Positions 1-8,822 of a DNA stretch of 37,864 bases are shown in pieces. The notes under the pieces are model-generated. The model saw nothing but the letters and a program-made list of their open reading frames with translations. It was not told the origin of the DNA and made no database searches. Both the position numbers and the translations under genes were made by a program. The DNA is taken from contig NZ_SPVG01000122.1 of assembly GCF_004614165.1 (NCBI RefSeq), positions 1-37,864 on the forward strand, read 5' to 3'. Within the stretch, counting starts at the first letter, position 1, and each line of letters begins with the position of its first letter. Origin of the DNA: Duganella callida (GTDB taxonomy: Bacteria; Pseudomonadota; Gammaproteobacteria; Burkholderiales; Burkholderiaceae_D).

Positions 1-131
1 AGGCCGGCCAGGCCGGCCAGCGCGGCGTCGGTCCAGCGACGCCTGCGTGCGAACAGCGCGGCGCTGACGGCGCCGGTGGCCAGCGCAGCCAATGGCGGCG
101 CCAGCGACGCCAGATCTGTGGATATCATCAT
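1..131 (-). CDS. Membrane protein, N-terminal fragment (gene runs off the left edge)
   Basis: Reading leftwards from an ATG at 131, about 43 codons remain open to the window edge. The peptide starts MMISTDLASLAPPLAALATG, followed by a short arginine cluster (ARRRRW) and an Ala/Leu/Gly-rich stretch, which suggests a membrane protein entering the bilayer near its N-terminus. The start codon overlaps the stop of the DUF4175-like gene (ATGA), so it is the tenth gene of the same operon. In related MoxR/DUF58/BatA operons the last position is often a VWA or glutamine-amidotransferase-like membrane protein. That assignment is inference; too little is visible to name the family. The outermost bases carry a small GGCCGGCC-type tandem repeat that encodes repeated LAG. 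Confidence 0.6.
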   Translation of the reverse strand, partial: MMISTDLASLAPPLAALATGAVSAALFARRRRWTDAALAGLAG

Positions 132-2161
132 TTCGCCTGCTCCTTGCCACTCCACGCCTGACGGAACGGCGTCTCCGCCGATGGCCGCGCCTGCAGCAAC
201 ACCGGCGCATCGGTCAGCGTACCGCGCAGCCAGGCGCGCAACTCGCCGCGACACGACACGCAGCCATCCATCACGTCCTGCACCGCGCGCTGCGCCGACA
301 GTTTCTGATCCTGATCGGTGATACGTGCATTGATGGTGTCGCGCGCCGCCTTGCTCCACAACGCGGGCAAGGCGCCATCCTGCGACAGCGCCTGCACCAG
401 ATCGCGCACTTCGGCCGGCACGGTGTCGTTGGCCGCGCCCTGCTCGCGCTTATAGCTCATGGCGCCGACGATATCGCCGGTCATGCGTTTTTCCTCCTTC
501 AGCGCTGGCGGTACGAACGCGGTACGGTGCAGATAGACGCGTTCGGCCGCCTGCAGTTCCTTGATGGCGTCCAGCGCCTTGTACTCCGGCGGCAGCGCGG
601 TTTTCGGCGACACCGCGCGCAGCGACTTTTCCGCGTCCCACATGGCGGCCAGGGCACGCTTCAGCACCGCCTTGGTTTGCGGATCGAAGATGGTGGCGTT
701 GTCTTCCTGGTCGTGGGCGTGACCGAATTCCTTCATGACGGCGATCTCGCCGCCGCCTGATTTTTCGCTGCCGTGATGTTCATGTTCATGCTCATCATCG
801 CCGAACAGGCTGGATTCTTCGCCGAGGAATTGGCCATAGCGCAGACGCAGCGCGGCCTGGTCTGCGGCGATGCCTTCGCTGCGCGAACGCAGGGTCGCCG
901 CGACCATGTTCGGATTGGCTTTCAGGTCCGCCACCAGTTGTTCGGTGTCGATGATGATCTGGCGCTGGCTGCGCAGGTTTTCCGGCTTGGCCATGGACGG
1001 CAACGCGGTGGAATCCAGACTTTCCGCCTCCGGACCGGGCAGCCGCAGCGTGTAGGTCGCCGATTGCGCGGTGTGCGGATTGTCCGGCGCGTTGTCGGTG
1101 GCGCGTACGAAGAAGTAGAGCTCATCGCCGGGTTCCATGCCGAGTTCCGCCAGCGTCCACTGCTTTTTCCAGACCCGCGATTTGGGGTCGGACGATTGCG
1201 GCAGCGGCACTTCCTTGTCGCTGAAGCGGATGTTCTCGCCGCTGCCACGCGCCAGCGTCATGTGCAGGCTGGCGCGGACGATGGCGTAATCGTCCCTGGC
1301 GCTGACGGAGATTTGCACCGATCCGGCGTCCTTTTGCAGCAGGTGGATCAGTTCCGTCGGTTCGACGATGGCAACTTGCGGCGCCAGGTCCGGCGTGACG
1401 CGGATGTTGTAGCGTGCGGTGCTTTTGCCGCGCGCGCGCCAGAACAGGGATTCCTCCACGCGCAGCATGGCGCAGTCCTTGCCGACAGGGAGCGTCTGGC
1501 CGTCGCCGAGTTCGACGGCGGGCTGAGTTCCGGCCGGATTGCGCACGCACCAGCGCACTTCCGAGTATTGTGGGATCTGTATGTCGCGCGCGCCGGTTTC
1601 GAAGCTTTCGACGCCGGTGTATCCGGGCGGTGTGACGCGCAGATAAACTTCGCCATCCAGAATGGGCTTGTTCGCCGGTGCCGTCGCTTTCGGCATTTGC
1701 GACGCGCCAGCCGGTTTGCCTTGCCATGCCCAGGCGGCGCCGGACGCCAGCAGGCTGAATATCAGCGGCACGGTGACGTAACCGGCGTGGTTGCGGGCGA
1801 TGCGCTGGTAGTCGCTGTCGGTCAGGACGCCGGCCAGGCGCGCTTGCAGGCGTTGCTGCTGCAACCTGGCGATGGGCGTGCCGGCATCGGCGGCCAGCAG
1901 CGCCGAGCTGTCTTCCATTTGCGGAACGGCCGCGTCAAGCCAGGAAGCCCATTGTTTGCCGATGCGATCGCGCCAGCGATAGGCGTCGACCATGGCCCAG
2001 ATGGCGCAGGCGACGATGACGACCGCGGTGGCGGCACGGGAGGCAGGCAGCAGTGCGGCGCTGACCAGCAGCGGCAGGAAGACCGCCAGCCATTGCGCGC
2101 CGCGACGGCGCCAGACGGCGGTCCAGAGACGGCGGCGCAGGTGATCAGTTTCGCCGTGCAT
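128..2161 (-). CDS. DUF4175-like membrane protein with His/Glu-rich segment
   Basis: A 677-residue protein. Hydrophobic segments lie at about residues 22-58 (probably two helices) and 128-146, followed by a large region probably outside the membrane. This matches the architecture of DUF4175/BatA-associated proteins found next to MoxR-DUF58 modules. Two features stand out: a His/Asp/Glu-rich stretch at about 454-485 (several HE and HH pairs, then GHAHD), and a CxxC pair (CVSC) near residue 635. Either could bind a metal. The long charged C-terminal half is probably helical. The ATG at 2161 overlaps the end of the BatA gene by 17 bases, and the stop overlaps the next gene, so translational coupling is likely. 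The function is unknown. By context it is a structural or substrate-presenting membrane component of the MoxR system; the DUF4175 assignment rests on context and topology. Confidence 0.7.
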   Translation of the reverse strand: MHGETDHLRRRLWTAVWRRRGAQWLAVFLPLLVSAALLPASRAATAVVIVACAIWAMVDAYRWRDRIGKQWASWLDAAVPQMEDSSALLAADAGTPIARLQQQRLQARLAGVLTDSDYQRIARNHAGYVTVPLIFSLLASGAAWAWQGKPAGASQMPKATAPANKPILDGEVYLRVTPPGYTGVESFETGARDIQIPQYSEVRWCVRNPAGTQPAVELGDGQTLPVGKDCAMLRVEESLFWRARGKSTARYNIRVTPDLAPQVAIVEPTELIHLLQKDAGSVQISVSARDDYAIVRASLHMTLARGSGENIRFSDKEVPLPQSSDPKSRVWKKQWTLAELGMEPGDELYFFVRATDNAPDNPHTAQSATYTLRLPGPEAESLDSTALPSMAKPENLRSQRQIIIDTEQLVADLKANPNMVAATLRSRSEGIAADQAALRLRYGQFLGEESSLFGDDEHEHEHHGSEKSGGGEIAVMKEFGHAHDQEDNATIFDPQTKAVLKRALAAMWDAEKSLRAVSPKTALPPEYKALDAIKELQAAERVYLHRTAFVPPALKEEKRMTGDIVGAMSYKREQGAANDTVPAEVRDLVQALSQDGALPALWSKAARDTINARITDQDQKLSAQRAVQDVMDGCVSCRGELRAWLRGTLTDAPVLLQARPSAETPFRQAWSGKEQAK

Positions 2162-3221
2162 GGGAAAGTATCCGTTCGATCATGAAGAGGGCCAGCATGG
2201 CCAGGGCCAGCCAGGCGGCAGGCATGGCGCCCGGAATGGGCGCAGCGTTGCGCTCGGCGGCGACAGTTTGCGACGGCGTGGCGTAGGCTGGCGCGGGAGC
2301 GGCGGACAGCAGTTGCCAGCTGTCGTACAGGGCACGCGCGGTGTCGGCATCGCGCGGCGGGAAGACGTCCGACGTCCACAAGCGTCCGCGCGGGGTGTCG
2401 GCATATTTGAAATGGATGCCGTTGACCGTCAGCGCGGTGGCGGCGGCCAGTTCGGGGAACGGTCCGCCTGCTTCGCCAGCGGCTTCGGCTACGGTCGGCG
2501 CAACCACCCACCAGTGGGTCGAACGCCACGCTGCCGGCGGCACCGTACCTGGCGTATCCCACACAATCAGCGCGGTCCGGGCATCCGGCGCCGCGTCCAG
2601 CACATGGCGTGCGACGCCGCCGCCAGCGACGTCGAACGCCGCGAACAGGAATCTCCACGGCTGTGCGCGGGTCTGCGGCGCGCCGAGCACTATGTGCCGA
2701 TCCACAGGCGCGGCGGACTGCCGCGAGCCGACAGGTTTCGTGCGCAGTTCCACCGGATGACTGAATTGCGGCAGGCGCGCCGGCATGGCGATCTGCCCGG
2801 CGCGGGCGACGATCAGGAGTTTGGCGTCGCGCTGCCAGTCACGCTCGTTCTCGCGCAGCCATGGCAGCACATCCGCCGGCATGTCGATACGGGTGGCGGA
2901 GGTGAAGCCGGCGGACTTGATCTGTTCCTCGACCCAGGCCCGATCGGCACCGGCATCCACCAGCACGGTGTCGCCGCGCCAGGGGAAGATGGTGGCGGCC
3001 AGCCAGGCGATCAAAACCATCAGCAGCAGGCAGCGCACCAGCAACAGCAGCTTGTCGCGCCACTGCCAGACGCGCAGCTGCTCCGGCGGCGCTGACGGCA
3101 GGAAGCGCGCCGTCGCCAGGAGTTCGGCTTTCACTCGCTGGCGCTTCTGGCGATGCCACCAAACCGGCAGCAGCAGCACCGGCAACGCCAGCCACCACAG
3201 GGGATAAGAACTCAGCATCAT
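2145..3221 (-). CDS. BatA-type membrane protein (N-terminal BatA domain)
   Basis: 358 residues. The N-terminus (MMLSSYPLWWLALPVLLLPV, then WHRQKRQR) is the typical BatA/TIGR02226 start: one membrane helix, a basic stop, a second amphipathic stretch, then a helix near 60-80 (LLLLVRCLLLMVLIAWLA). A last helix lies near the C-terminus (WLALAMLALFMI) followed by a basic tail. In classical BatA proteins the middle is a VWA domain with a DxSxS metal site. Here the equivalent strand reads VLVDAGADRAW, so the metal-binding motif looks lost. The start codon overlaps the DUF58 stop (ATGA). BatA proteins accompany MoxR ATPases and DUF58 proteins and are thought to act at the membrane in assembly or quality control of other proteins. 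The exact substrate here is not known. Confidence 0.8.
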   Translation of the reverse strand: MMLSSYPLWWLALPVLLLPVWWHRQKRQRVKAELLATARFLPSAPPEQLRVWQWRDKLLLLVRCLLLMVLIAWLAATIFPWRGDTVLVDAGADRAWVEEQIKSAGFTSATRIDMPADVLPWLRENERDWQRDAKLLIVARAGQIAMPARLPQFSHPVELRTKPVGSRQSAAPVDRHIVLGAPQTRAQPWRFLFAAFDVAGGGVARHVLDAAPDARTALIVWDTPGTVPPAAWRSTHWWVVAPTVAEAAGEAGGPFPELAAATALTVNGIHFKYADTPRGRLWTSDVFPPRDADTARALYDSWQLLSAAPAPAYATPSQTVAAERNAAPIPGAMPAAWLALAMLALFMIERILSHARRN

Positions 3222-4177
3222 TTGGCGCGCGCTCCCGCCAGCCGCAGCCAGCTGCGCAAGACGCCACTCAAAGGCTGCTCGATGCGCGCCTCGTAATGGA
3301 CGATGTTGTGTTGACGGCAGCTGGCCGCGACACCATCGAAATGCGCGCGGCTCTGCTGCTTGTAGCTCTCGCGGTCGGCATTGCTCATGCGGTGCAGGCC
3401 ATCGGCGCGTTCCGGGTCGCGATAGCCGCCGCCGGACTTGAACGAAGCATCCACCTCGGCCTGCGTGCGCAAGGTCAGCAGCCGCACGTCGTGGCGCATG
3501 TTCCGCAGCCGCAGCAGGGCGGCGCTCAGCGGCGATGGCCAGTCGAGAAAGTCGCTGGCGGCAAAGATCATGCTCGGCGCGCGGGCAAAATGCAGACTCG
3601 ATTTCAATACGTCCTCCGGCGGCAGGCCGCCTTCCGCCTGCGCCCGCGACAGCGCCGCCAGCACCCGCTGCAACTGGCGCGGCCCGCGCGAGGCCGGCAC
3701 AAATTCCACTTTGCCGCCGCTGCAGATCAGCAGGCCGAAGGCGTCACCCTGCCGCTGCGCGATGGCGGCCACGCAGGCCAGCATGGTGCGCGCGAACCAC
3801 AGCTTGTCGACGCCATTGATCTCGCGGCTGGGCTCCGCCATCGACGCGGTGGCGTCCAGGCAAAGCCAGACGGCGACGTGGCTGTCGCGCTCCGCCTCGC
3901 GCACGAAGTAGCGGTCGGCGCGGGCCAGCAGCTTCCAGTCGACGCGACGCCATTCGTCGCCCGGCGCGTAGGCGCGGTATTCGGAGAACTCGACGCCGGC
4001 GCCGCGCTCGCGGCCCGCATGAATGCCATGCCCCAGCCCGGCCAGTACGTGACGTATCACCAGGTCCAGATCCCTGGTCTGGGCCATCATGGCGGTCATG
4101 GCGCTGGACGCGGCGGTTCGGCCGGCGTCGTCGCCGGCAGCCGCCATGTGGGCGGACGATTTGGCGCTGGTCTGCAT
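3218..4177 (-). CDS. DUF58 (VWA-like) protein
   Basis: 319 residues from the ATG at 4177. The DUF58 signature is clear at about residues 62-87: GVEFSEYRAYAPGDEWRRVD followed by WK and AR. A degenerate metal-site motif follows (LCLDATASM, DxTxS instead of DxSxS). The C-terminal half looks like a Rossmann/VWA fold. The first ~30 residues are low-complexity Ala/Ser/Met and no convincing Shine-Dalgarno precedes 4177, so the true start may be one of the internal methionines (for example the MTAMM cluster near residue 27). DUF58 proteins are regular partners of MoxR ATPases. The gene starts 6 bases after the MoxR stop and its stop overlaps the BatA start, so all three are probably made together. 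Confidence 0.85.
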   Translation of the reverse strand: MQTSAKSSAHMAAAGDDAGRTAASSAMTAMMAQTRDLDLVIRHVLAGLGHGIHAGRERGAGVEFSEYRAYAPGDEWRRVDWKLLARADRYFVREAERDSHVAVWLCLDATASMAEPSREINGVDKLWFARTMLACVAAIAQRQGDAFGLLICSGGKVEFVPASRGPRQLQRVLAALSRAQAEGGLPPEDVLKSSLHFARAPSMIFAASDFLDWPSPLSAALLRLRNMRHDVRLLTLRTQAEVDASFKSGGGYRDPERADGLHRMSNADRESYKQQSRAHFDGVAASCRQHNIVHYEARIEQPLSGVLRSWLRLAGARAK

Positions 4178-4183
4178 CGCGGT

Positions 4184-5188
<1,005 letters not shown>

Positions 5189-5190
5189 TA

Positions 5191-5814
5191 CTAAGCTCCC
5201 AACGCATATTGAATGATATTCACCGCAAAGCGGGTATTGTCGACCGCGAGAAAACGCTTGTTGCGGAAGTCGTAGTCCCACTCGCAGCCGTAGTCCTTGT
5301 TACTGTACAAAAGCCGCACGCGTCCGCCGATCTCGATCGCCTTCAGATAATCGTGCACCAGATCGTCACCCCAGCCGTTCAGCTCCACGGTGGTATTCGG
5401 CGGGCCGTCCTCGAATCTGAAGAAGGCCGAGTAGATCGGGTGGTTGTTGGGGATCTTGTGCAGCGCCTTCGGACCGAAGATACGGGCGATTTCGGCCTCG
5501 AACGATTTCGCGAACAGCCCGTCGATGTCGTGGTTGCAGTCGTCCACGAACAGAAAGCCGCCGCCCTTGATGTAGCGCTCCAGGTTCTTGCGCTCGGCCG
5601 CCGTGAACTGCACCAGCTTGTGGCCGGCGAAATAGCAGAACGGCGCCTCCAGCATCTTCGGGTCGGACAGCGCGACGATGCGCTCAACGGGATCGACCCG
5701 CAAGGTCGTGTACTCGACCAGCGAATTGAGCACGTTGCTGGGCATGCGGACATCCACATCCCAGTCGCCCGACTCGTAGGTCAGGCGCGTGAAATAGAAA
5801 TCGTACGAGGCCAC
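5191..5814 (-). CDS. DUF4159 domain protein
   Basis: 207 residues, MASYDFYFTRLTYESGDWDV, no signal peptide. The sequence matches the DUF4159 pattern: an early FxRLxY motif, the segment YIKGGGFLFVDDCNHD at about residues 82-97, the proline-rich NNHPIYSAFF, and a C-terminal RFAVNIIQYALG. The fold is expected to resemble a class I glutamine-amidotransferase-like or VWA-like Rossmann domain. I see no nucleophilic Cys motif of active amidotransferases. DUF4159 genes commonly sit beside MoxR, DUF58 and BatA genes. Here the gene links the Tld pairs (8-base gap upstream) with the MoxR gene (2-base gap downstream). In other genomes DUF4159 proteins are often exported, whereas this one looks cytoplasmic. 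Its biochemical role is unknown. Confidence 0.88.
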   Translation of the reverse strand: MASYDFYFTRLTYESGDWDVDVRMPSNVLNSLVEYTTLRVDPVERIVALSDPKMLEAPFCYFAGHKLVQFTAAERKNLERYIKGGGFLFVDDCNHDIDGLFAKSFEAEIARIFGPKALHKIPNNHPIYSAFFRFEDGPPNTTVELNGWGDDLVHDYLKAIEIGGRVRLLYSNKDYGCEWDYDFRNKRFLAVDNTRFAVNIIQYALGA

Positions 5815-5822
5815 AGCCGCCC

Positions 5823-7160
5823 TTACACCGCGTCCGACAGCGACGTGAAGTTAAAGTCGCGCACCTTCATCGGCGGGATCAGCATCTGGTAGCGCACCTC
5901 GTCGCCGCCGATCACCACCGGCTTGCCCAGTTCGTCGATATTGTTCAGCATCGTCACCGGGCTTTCGTTGAAGCGGAAATTCTTCACCGGGTGCTTGATC
6001 TTGCCGTTCTCGATGTAGAAGGTGCCGTCGCGCGTCAGGCCGGTCAGCAGCAGCGACTGCGGATCGACCATGCGGATGTACCAGGTGCGCGTCACCAGGA
6101 TGCCCTTCTTGGTATTGGCGATCAGTTCCTCGGTCGACTTGCCGCCGCCCGCCATGATCATATTGCCGTGACGGCCCGTGGCGCGCTGGCCGTTCTTCTC
6201 GGCCCAGTAACGGGTATAGTCGAGCGAGGCGACCTTGCCGTTCTTGATCACGTCCGCGCGCTCGCGCGCCAGCATGGCCTGGCTGTCCCACGGCAGCACC
6301 GGCACATCGGGATTCCACGGGTCGGCCCAGATGTTCACCTGCTCATCGAACAGCTTCTCGCCAAGACGATTGCCGCCGCCCTTTTTTGCCAGGAAGCTGC
6401 GGCCCTCGTCGGCCTGACGCGCGTCGAAGGCGCCGAACATGCGGCCGATGATTTCCGAGGTCGCCGCCGGTTCCAGAATCACGGTATAACGGCCCGGTTC
6501 CAGCGCTTTCGCCTCGACCGATTTGAGCGCCTTCTCGATGGCGATCTCGGAAGCCTCGCGCGCGTCGAACTTGCGCGCATCGTTGGCGGAACGGGTGACC
6601 CAGCCGGAGCCGCGGCCATCTTCGGTGCGGGTGGTGACGGTGAAACCCAGATTGCTCAGGGTCTGGTAACCGAATACGCCGTTCGAGTTGGCCACCGTTT
6701 CGAAGCCGGTGGTGTCGCTGAAGAAGCCGGCGGCCACCAGTCCTTTCTGTTTGGCCGAATTGATGCTCGCCGCCGCCACTGCGGCGCGGTATTCGGGATC
6801 GATGGCGGCGGTGGCGTCGCTGAAGGTGGCCGACGGCTTGTAATCCTGCTTCTTGATCGCCGGCAGGAACTCCGGATTTTCCGGCGCCAGGCGTGCCACG
6901 TCTTCCGCGCGGCGCACCACTTTTTCCAGCGACTTGTCGTCGAACTCATTGATCGACGCGGTGCCCTGCTTCTTGCCGAAGGCGACGCTCACGGTCAGTT
7001 GGGTATTCTCGATCAGGCCAGCGGTCGATACCGCGTTGCGCGCGTAGCGGATATTGCCATTACGGCTGCCGCTGATCTGCACCCGGCACTCGTCGGCCTT
7101 GGACAGCGACATCACCTTGTCGCAAATGCGTTTTGCTTCTTCCTGGGTCAGCATCTTCAT
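5823..7160 (-). CDS. TldE/PmbA-like protein, copy 1 (downstream pair)
   Basis: 445 residues starting MKMLTQEEAKRICDKVMSLS. It is the second partner in a TldD/TldE-type pair: same overall fold as TldD but with no HExxxH motif, as in TldE/PmbA, the non-zinc subunit. Conserved stretches include NIRYARNAVSTAGL, AFGKKQGTAS, RAEDVARLAPENPEF, and a C-terminal RNFRFNESPVTMLNNIDELG followed by VPPMKV-like MLIPPMKVRDFNFTS. There is no signal peptide. It begins 5 bases after the stop of its TldD-like partner and ends 8 bases before the DUF4159 gene. In E. coli, TldD-TldE forms a heterodimer that degrades unfolded peptides and removes the microcin B17 leader. The substrate here is unknown. It is colinear with the copy at 8823-10160. 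Confidence 0.88.
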   Translation of the reverse strand: MKMLTQEEAKRICDKVMSLSKADECRVQISGSRNGNIRYARNAVSTAGLIENTQLTVSVAFGKKQGTASINEFDDKSLEKVVRRAEDVARLAPENPEFLPAIKKQDYKPSATFSDATAAIDPEYRAAVAAASINSAKQKGLVAAGFFSDTTGFETVANSNGVFGYQTLSNLGFTVTTRTEDGRGSGWVTRSANDARKFDAREASEIAIEKALKSVEAKALEPGRYTVILEPAATSEIIGRMFGAFDARQADEGRSFLAKKGGGNRLGEKLFDEQVNIWADPWNPDVPVLPWDSQAMLARERADVIKNGKVASLDYTRYWAEKNGQRATGRHGNMIMAGGGKSTEELIANTKKGILVTRTWYIRMVDPQSLLLTGLTRDGTFYIENGKIKHPVKNFRFNESPVTMLNNIDELGKPVVIGGDEVRYQMLIPPMKVRDFNFTSLSDAV

Positions 7161-7165
7161 CTGTC

Positions 7166-8803
7166 TTATCCTATTTTGCGAGCGGTGTTAATCACGTTGA
7201 CGCCGTTGAAGCGCGTGGTCGGCGAACCGTGCGAGACGGCGCTGACCTGGCTGGGCTGGCCCTTGCCGTCGAAGAAGGAGCCGCCCATGCGCCAGTCGCG
7301 TTCATCGCACAGCGCCGAGCAGGCATTCCAGAATTCCTGGGTGTTCGACTGGTAGGCCACGTCCTCCAGCTGGTTGGTGATCTTGCCGTTCCTGATTTCG
7401 AAGTACAGCTGGCCGCCGAACTGGAAGTTGTAGCGCTGCTGGTCGATCGAATACGAGCCGCGGCCAAGGATGTAGATGCCCTTCTTGACATCCTTGACCA
7501 TCTCGTCCGGGGTCATGCGCTTCTTGCCTGCTTCCAGCGAGACGTTGGGCATGCGCTGGAACTGCACGCTGCTCCAGCTGTCCGCGTACGAGCAGCCATG
7601 CGATTCCTTCTCGCCGATGATCGCCGCCTGGTCGCGCGTGGCCTGGTAGTTGACCAGGATGCCGTTGCGGATCAGGTCCCAGCGCTTGGACGCCACGCCC
7701 TCGTCGTCGTAGGCCACCTGGCCCAGCGAGCCTGGCGTGGTCTTGTCGGCGACGATGTTGACCAGCTCCGAACCATACTTGAAATTCTTCGACTTCCATT
7801 TGTCCAGCGTGGCGAAGCTGGTGCCGGCGTAATTGGCCTCGTAGCCCAGCACGCGATCGAGCTCGGTGGCGTGGCCGACCGACTCGTGGATGGTCAGGAA
7901 CAGGTGCTCGGGCGACAGCACCAGATCGTACTTGCCCGGTTCGACCGTCTTGGCGGTCAGCTTTTCCTTGGCCTGGCGGCCGGCCGCGCGCGCATCTTCG
8001 ATCAGATCGTAGGCGCCCTTGTACAGCTGGGTGACATTGCCGGCGGCCTTGACGCGGTTCTCCGGCTTGCAGTCGAAGAACTCGAAGCCCATGCTGCACG
8101 GCGACGACAAACCGTCACGCGTGCGGAACTTGCCGCTGGCCTTGTCGACCGCCGTGGCGGTCAACGGCGACCACAGACGGTGGATGTCCTGATCGATGTA
8201 CGAGCCGTCGGTGGAAGCGAAATACTTCTGCTGGTTCACCTGGAACAGCATGGAGCGCATGAAGTTGGCGCCCGCGTCCATGCCGGCCTTGTTTGCGGCC
8301 AGCAGCATCTCGGCCTTCTCCTTGATCGGCACCGAACGCCAGTCCTTTTTGAACGGCGTCGCCCACGCCACTTCGCCCACGCCCTTTACCGGCGCCAGCA
8401 CCACGGGTTCGGTCTGCAGTTTCGCATTGGCCCTGGCGATGGCGACCGCCTGGCGCGCGGCGTCGGCCACGGCATCCAGTGTCATCACGTTGGTCGAGCA
8501 GAAGCCGTAGGCGCCGTTGGCGATCACGCGCACGCCGACGCCCGAGGATTCGGTGTTGACGATATCTTCCACGTTCAGGTCACGGGTGGTGATGAACTGG
8601 TTCAGGTAGCGGCCGATGCGCACGTCGCAATACGTGGCACCGGCCTTGGTGGCCGCGTTCATGGCGGCGTCGGCCAGCGACTTCTTGAACTGCACGGCCA
8701 TGGGGTTGAGCAGCTCTTCCGCTGCGATGGCATTGCCGAAGACCGGCACCAGCAAGCTGCCGCCGGCGACGGCGCTTACCTTTAAAAATGAACGACGTTC
8801 CAC
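7166..8803 (-). CDS. TldD-like zinc metallopeptidase with Tat signal, copy 1
   Basis: 545 residues. The N-terminus MERRSFLKVSAVAGGSLLVP is a textbook twin-arginine signal (RRSFLK, then a moderately hydrophobic segment and an AIAAEE cleavage region), so export folded through Tat is predicted. The zinc site is HESVGH at about 306-311. A C-terminal Cys in SALCDERDW (about 499) occupies the place of the third zinc ligand known in TldD. The body contains GYEANYAGTSF and NYQATRDQA, both conserved in its paralogue. Classical E. coli TldD is cytoplasmic and has no signal peptide, so the export signal is unusual. It is followed after 5 bases by its TldE-like partner. Substrate unknown; a periplasmic peptide or protein is inferred from the signal. 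Confidence 0.9.
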   Translation of the reverse strand: MERRSFLKVSAVAGGSLLVPVFGNAIAAEELLNPMAVQFKKSLADAAMNAATKAGATYCDVRIGRYLNQFITTRDLNVEDIVNTESSGVGVRVIANGAYGFCSTNVMTLDAVADAARQAVAIARANAKLQTEPVVLAPVKGVGEVAWATPFKKDWRSVPIKEKAEMLLAANKAGMDAGANFMRSMLFQVNQQKYFASTDGSYIDQDIHRLWSPLTATAVDKASGKFRTRDGLSSPCSMGFEFFDCKPENRVKAAGNVTQLYKGAYDLIEDARAAGRQAKEKLTAKTVEPGKYDLVLSPEHLFLTIHESVGHATELDRVLGYEANYAGTSFATLDKWKSKNFKYGSELVNIVADKTTPGSLGQVAYDDEGVASKRWDLIRNGILVNYQATRDQAAIIGEKESHGCSYADSWSSVQFQRMPNVSLEAGKKRMTPDEMVKDVKKGIYILGRGSYSIDQQRYNFQFGGQLYFEIRNGKITNQLEDVAYQSNTQEFWNACSALCDERDWRMGGSFFDGKGQPSQVSAVSHGSPTTRFNGVNVINTARKIG

Positions 8804-8822
8804 GTGCTGCTCCTGATGATGT

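Noticed and set aside
5189-5281. An N-terminal extension of the MoxR protein
   Set aside because: The extra 31 codons run inside the DUF4159 gene and have no ribosome site of their own. The ATG at 5188 with GGGAG is a better start.
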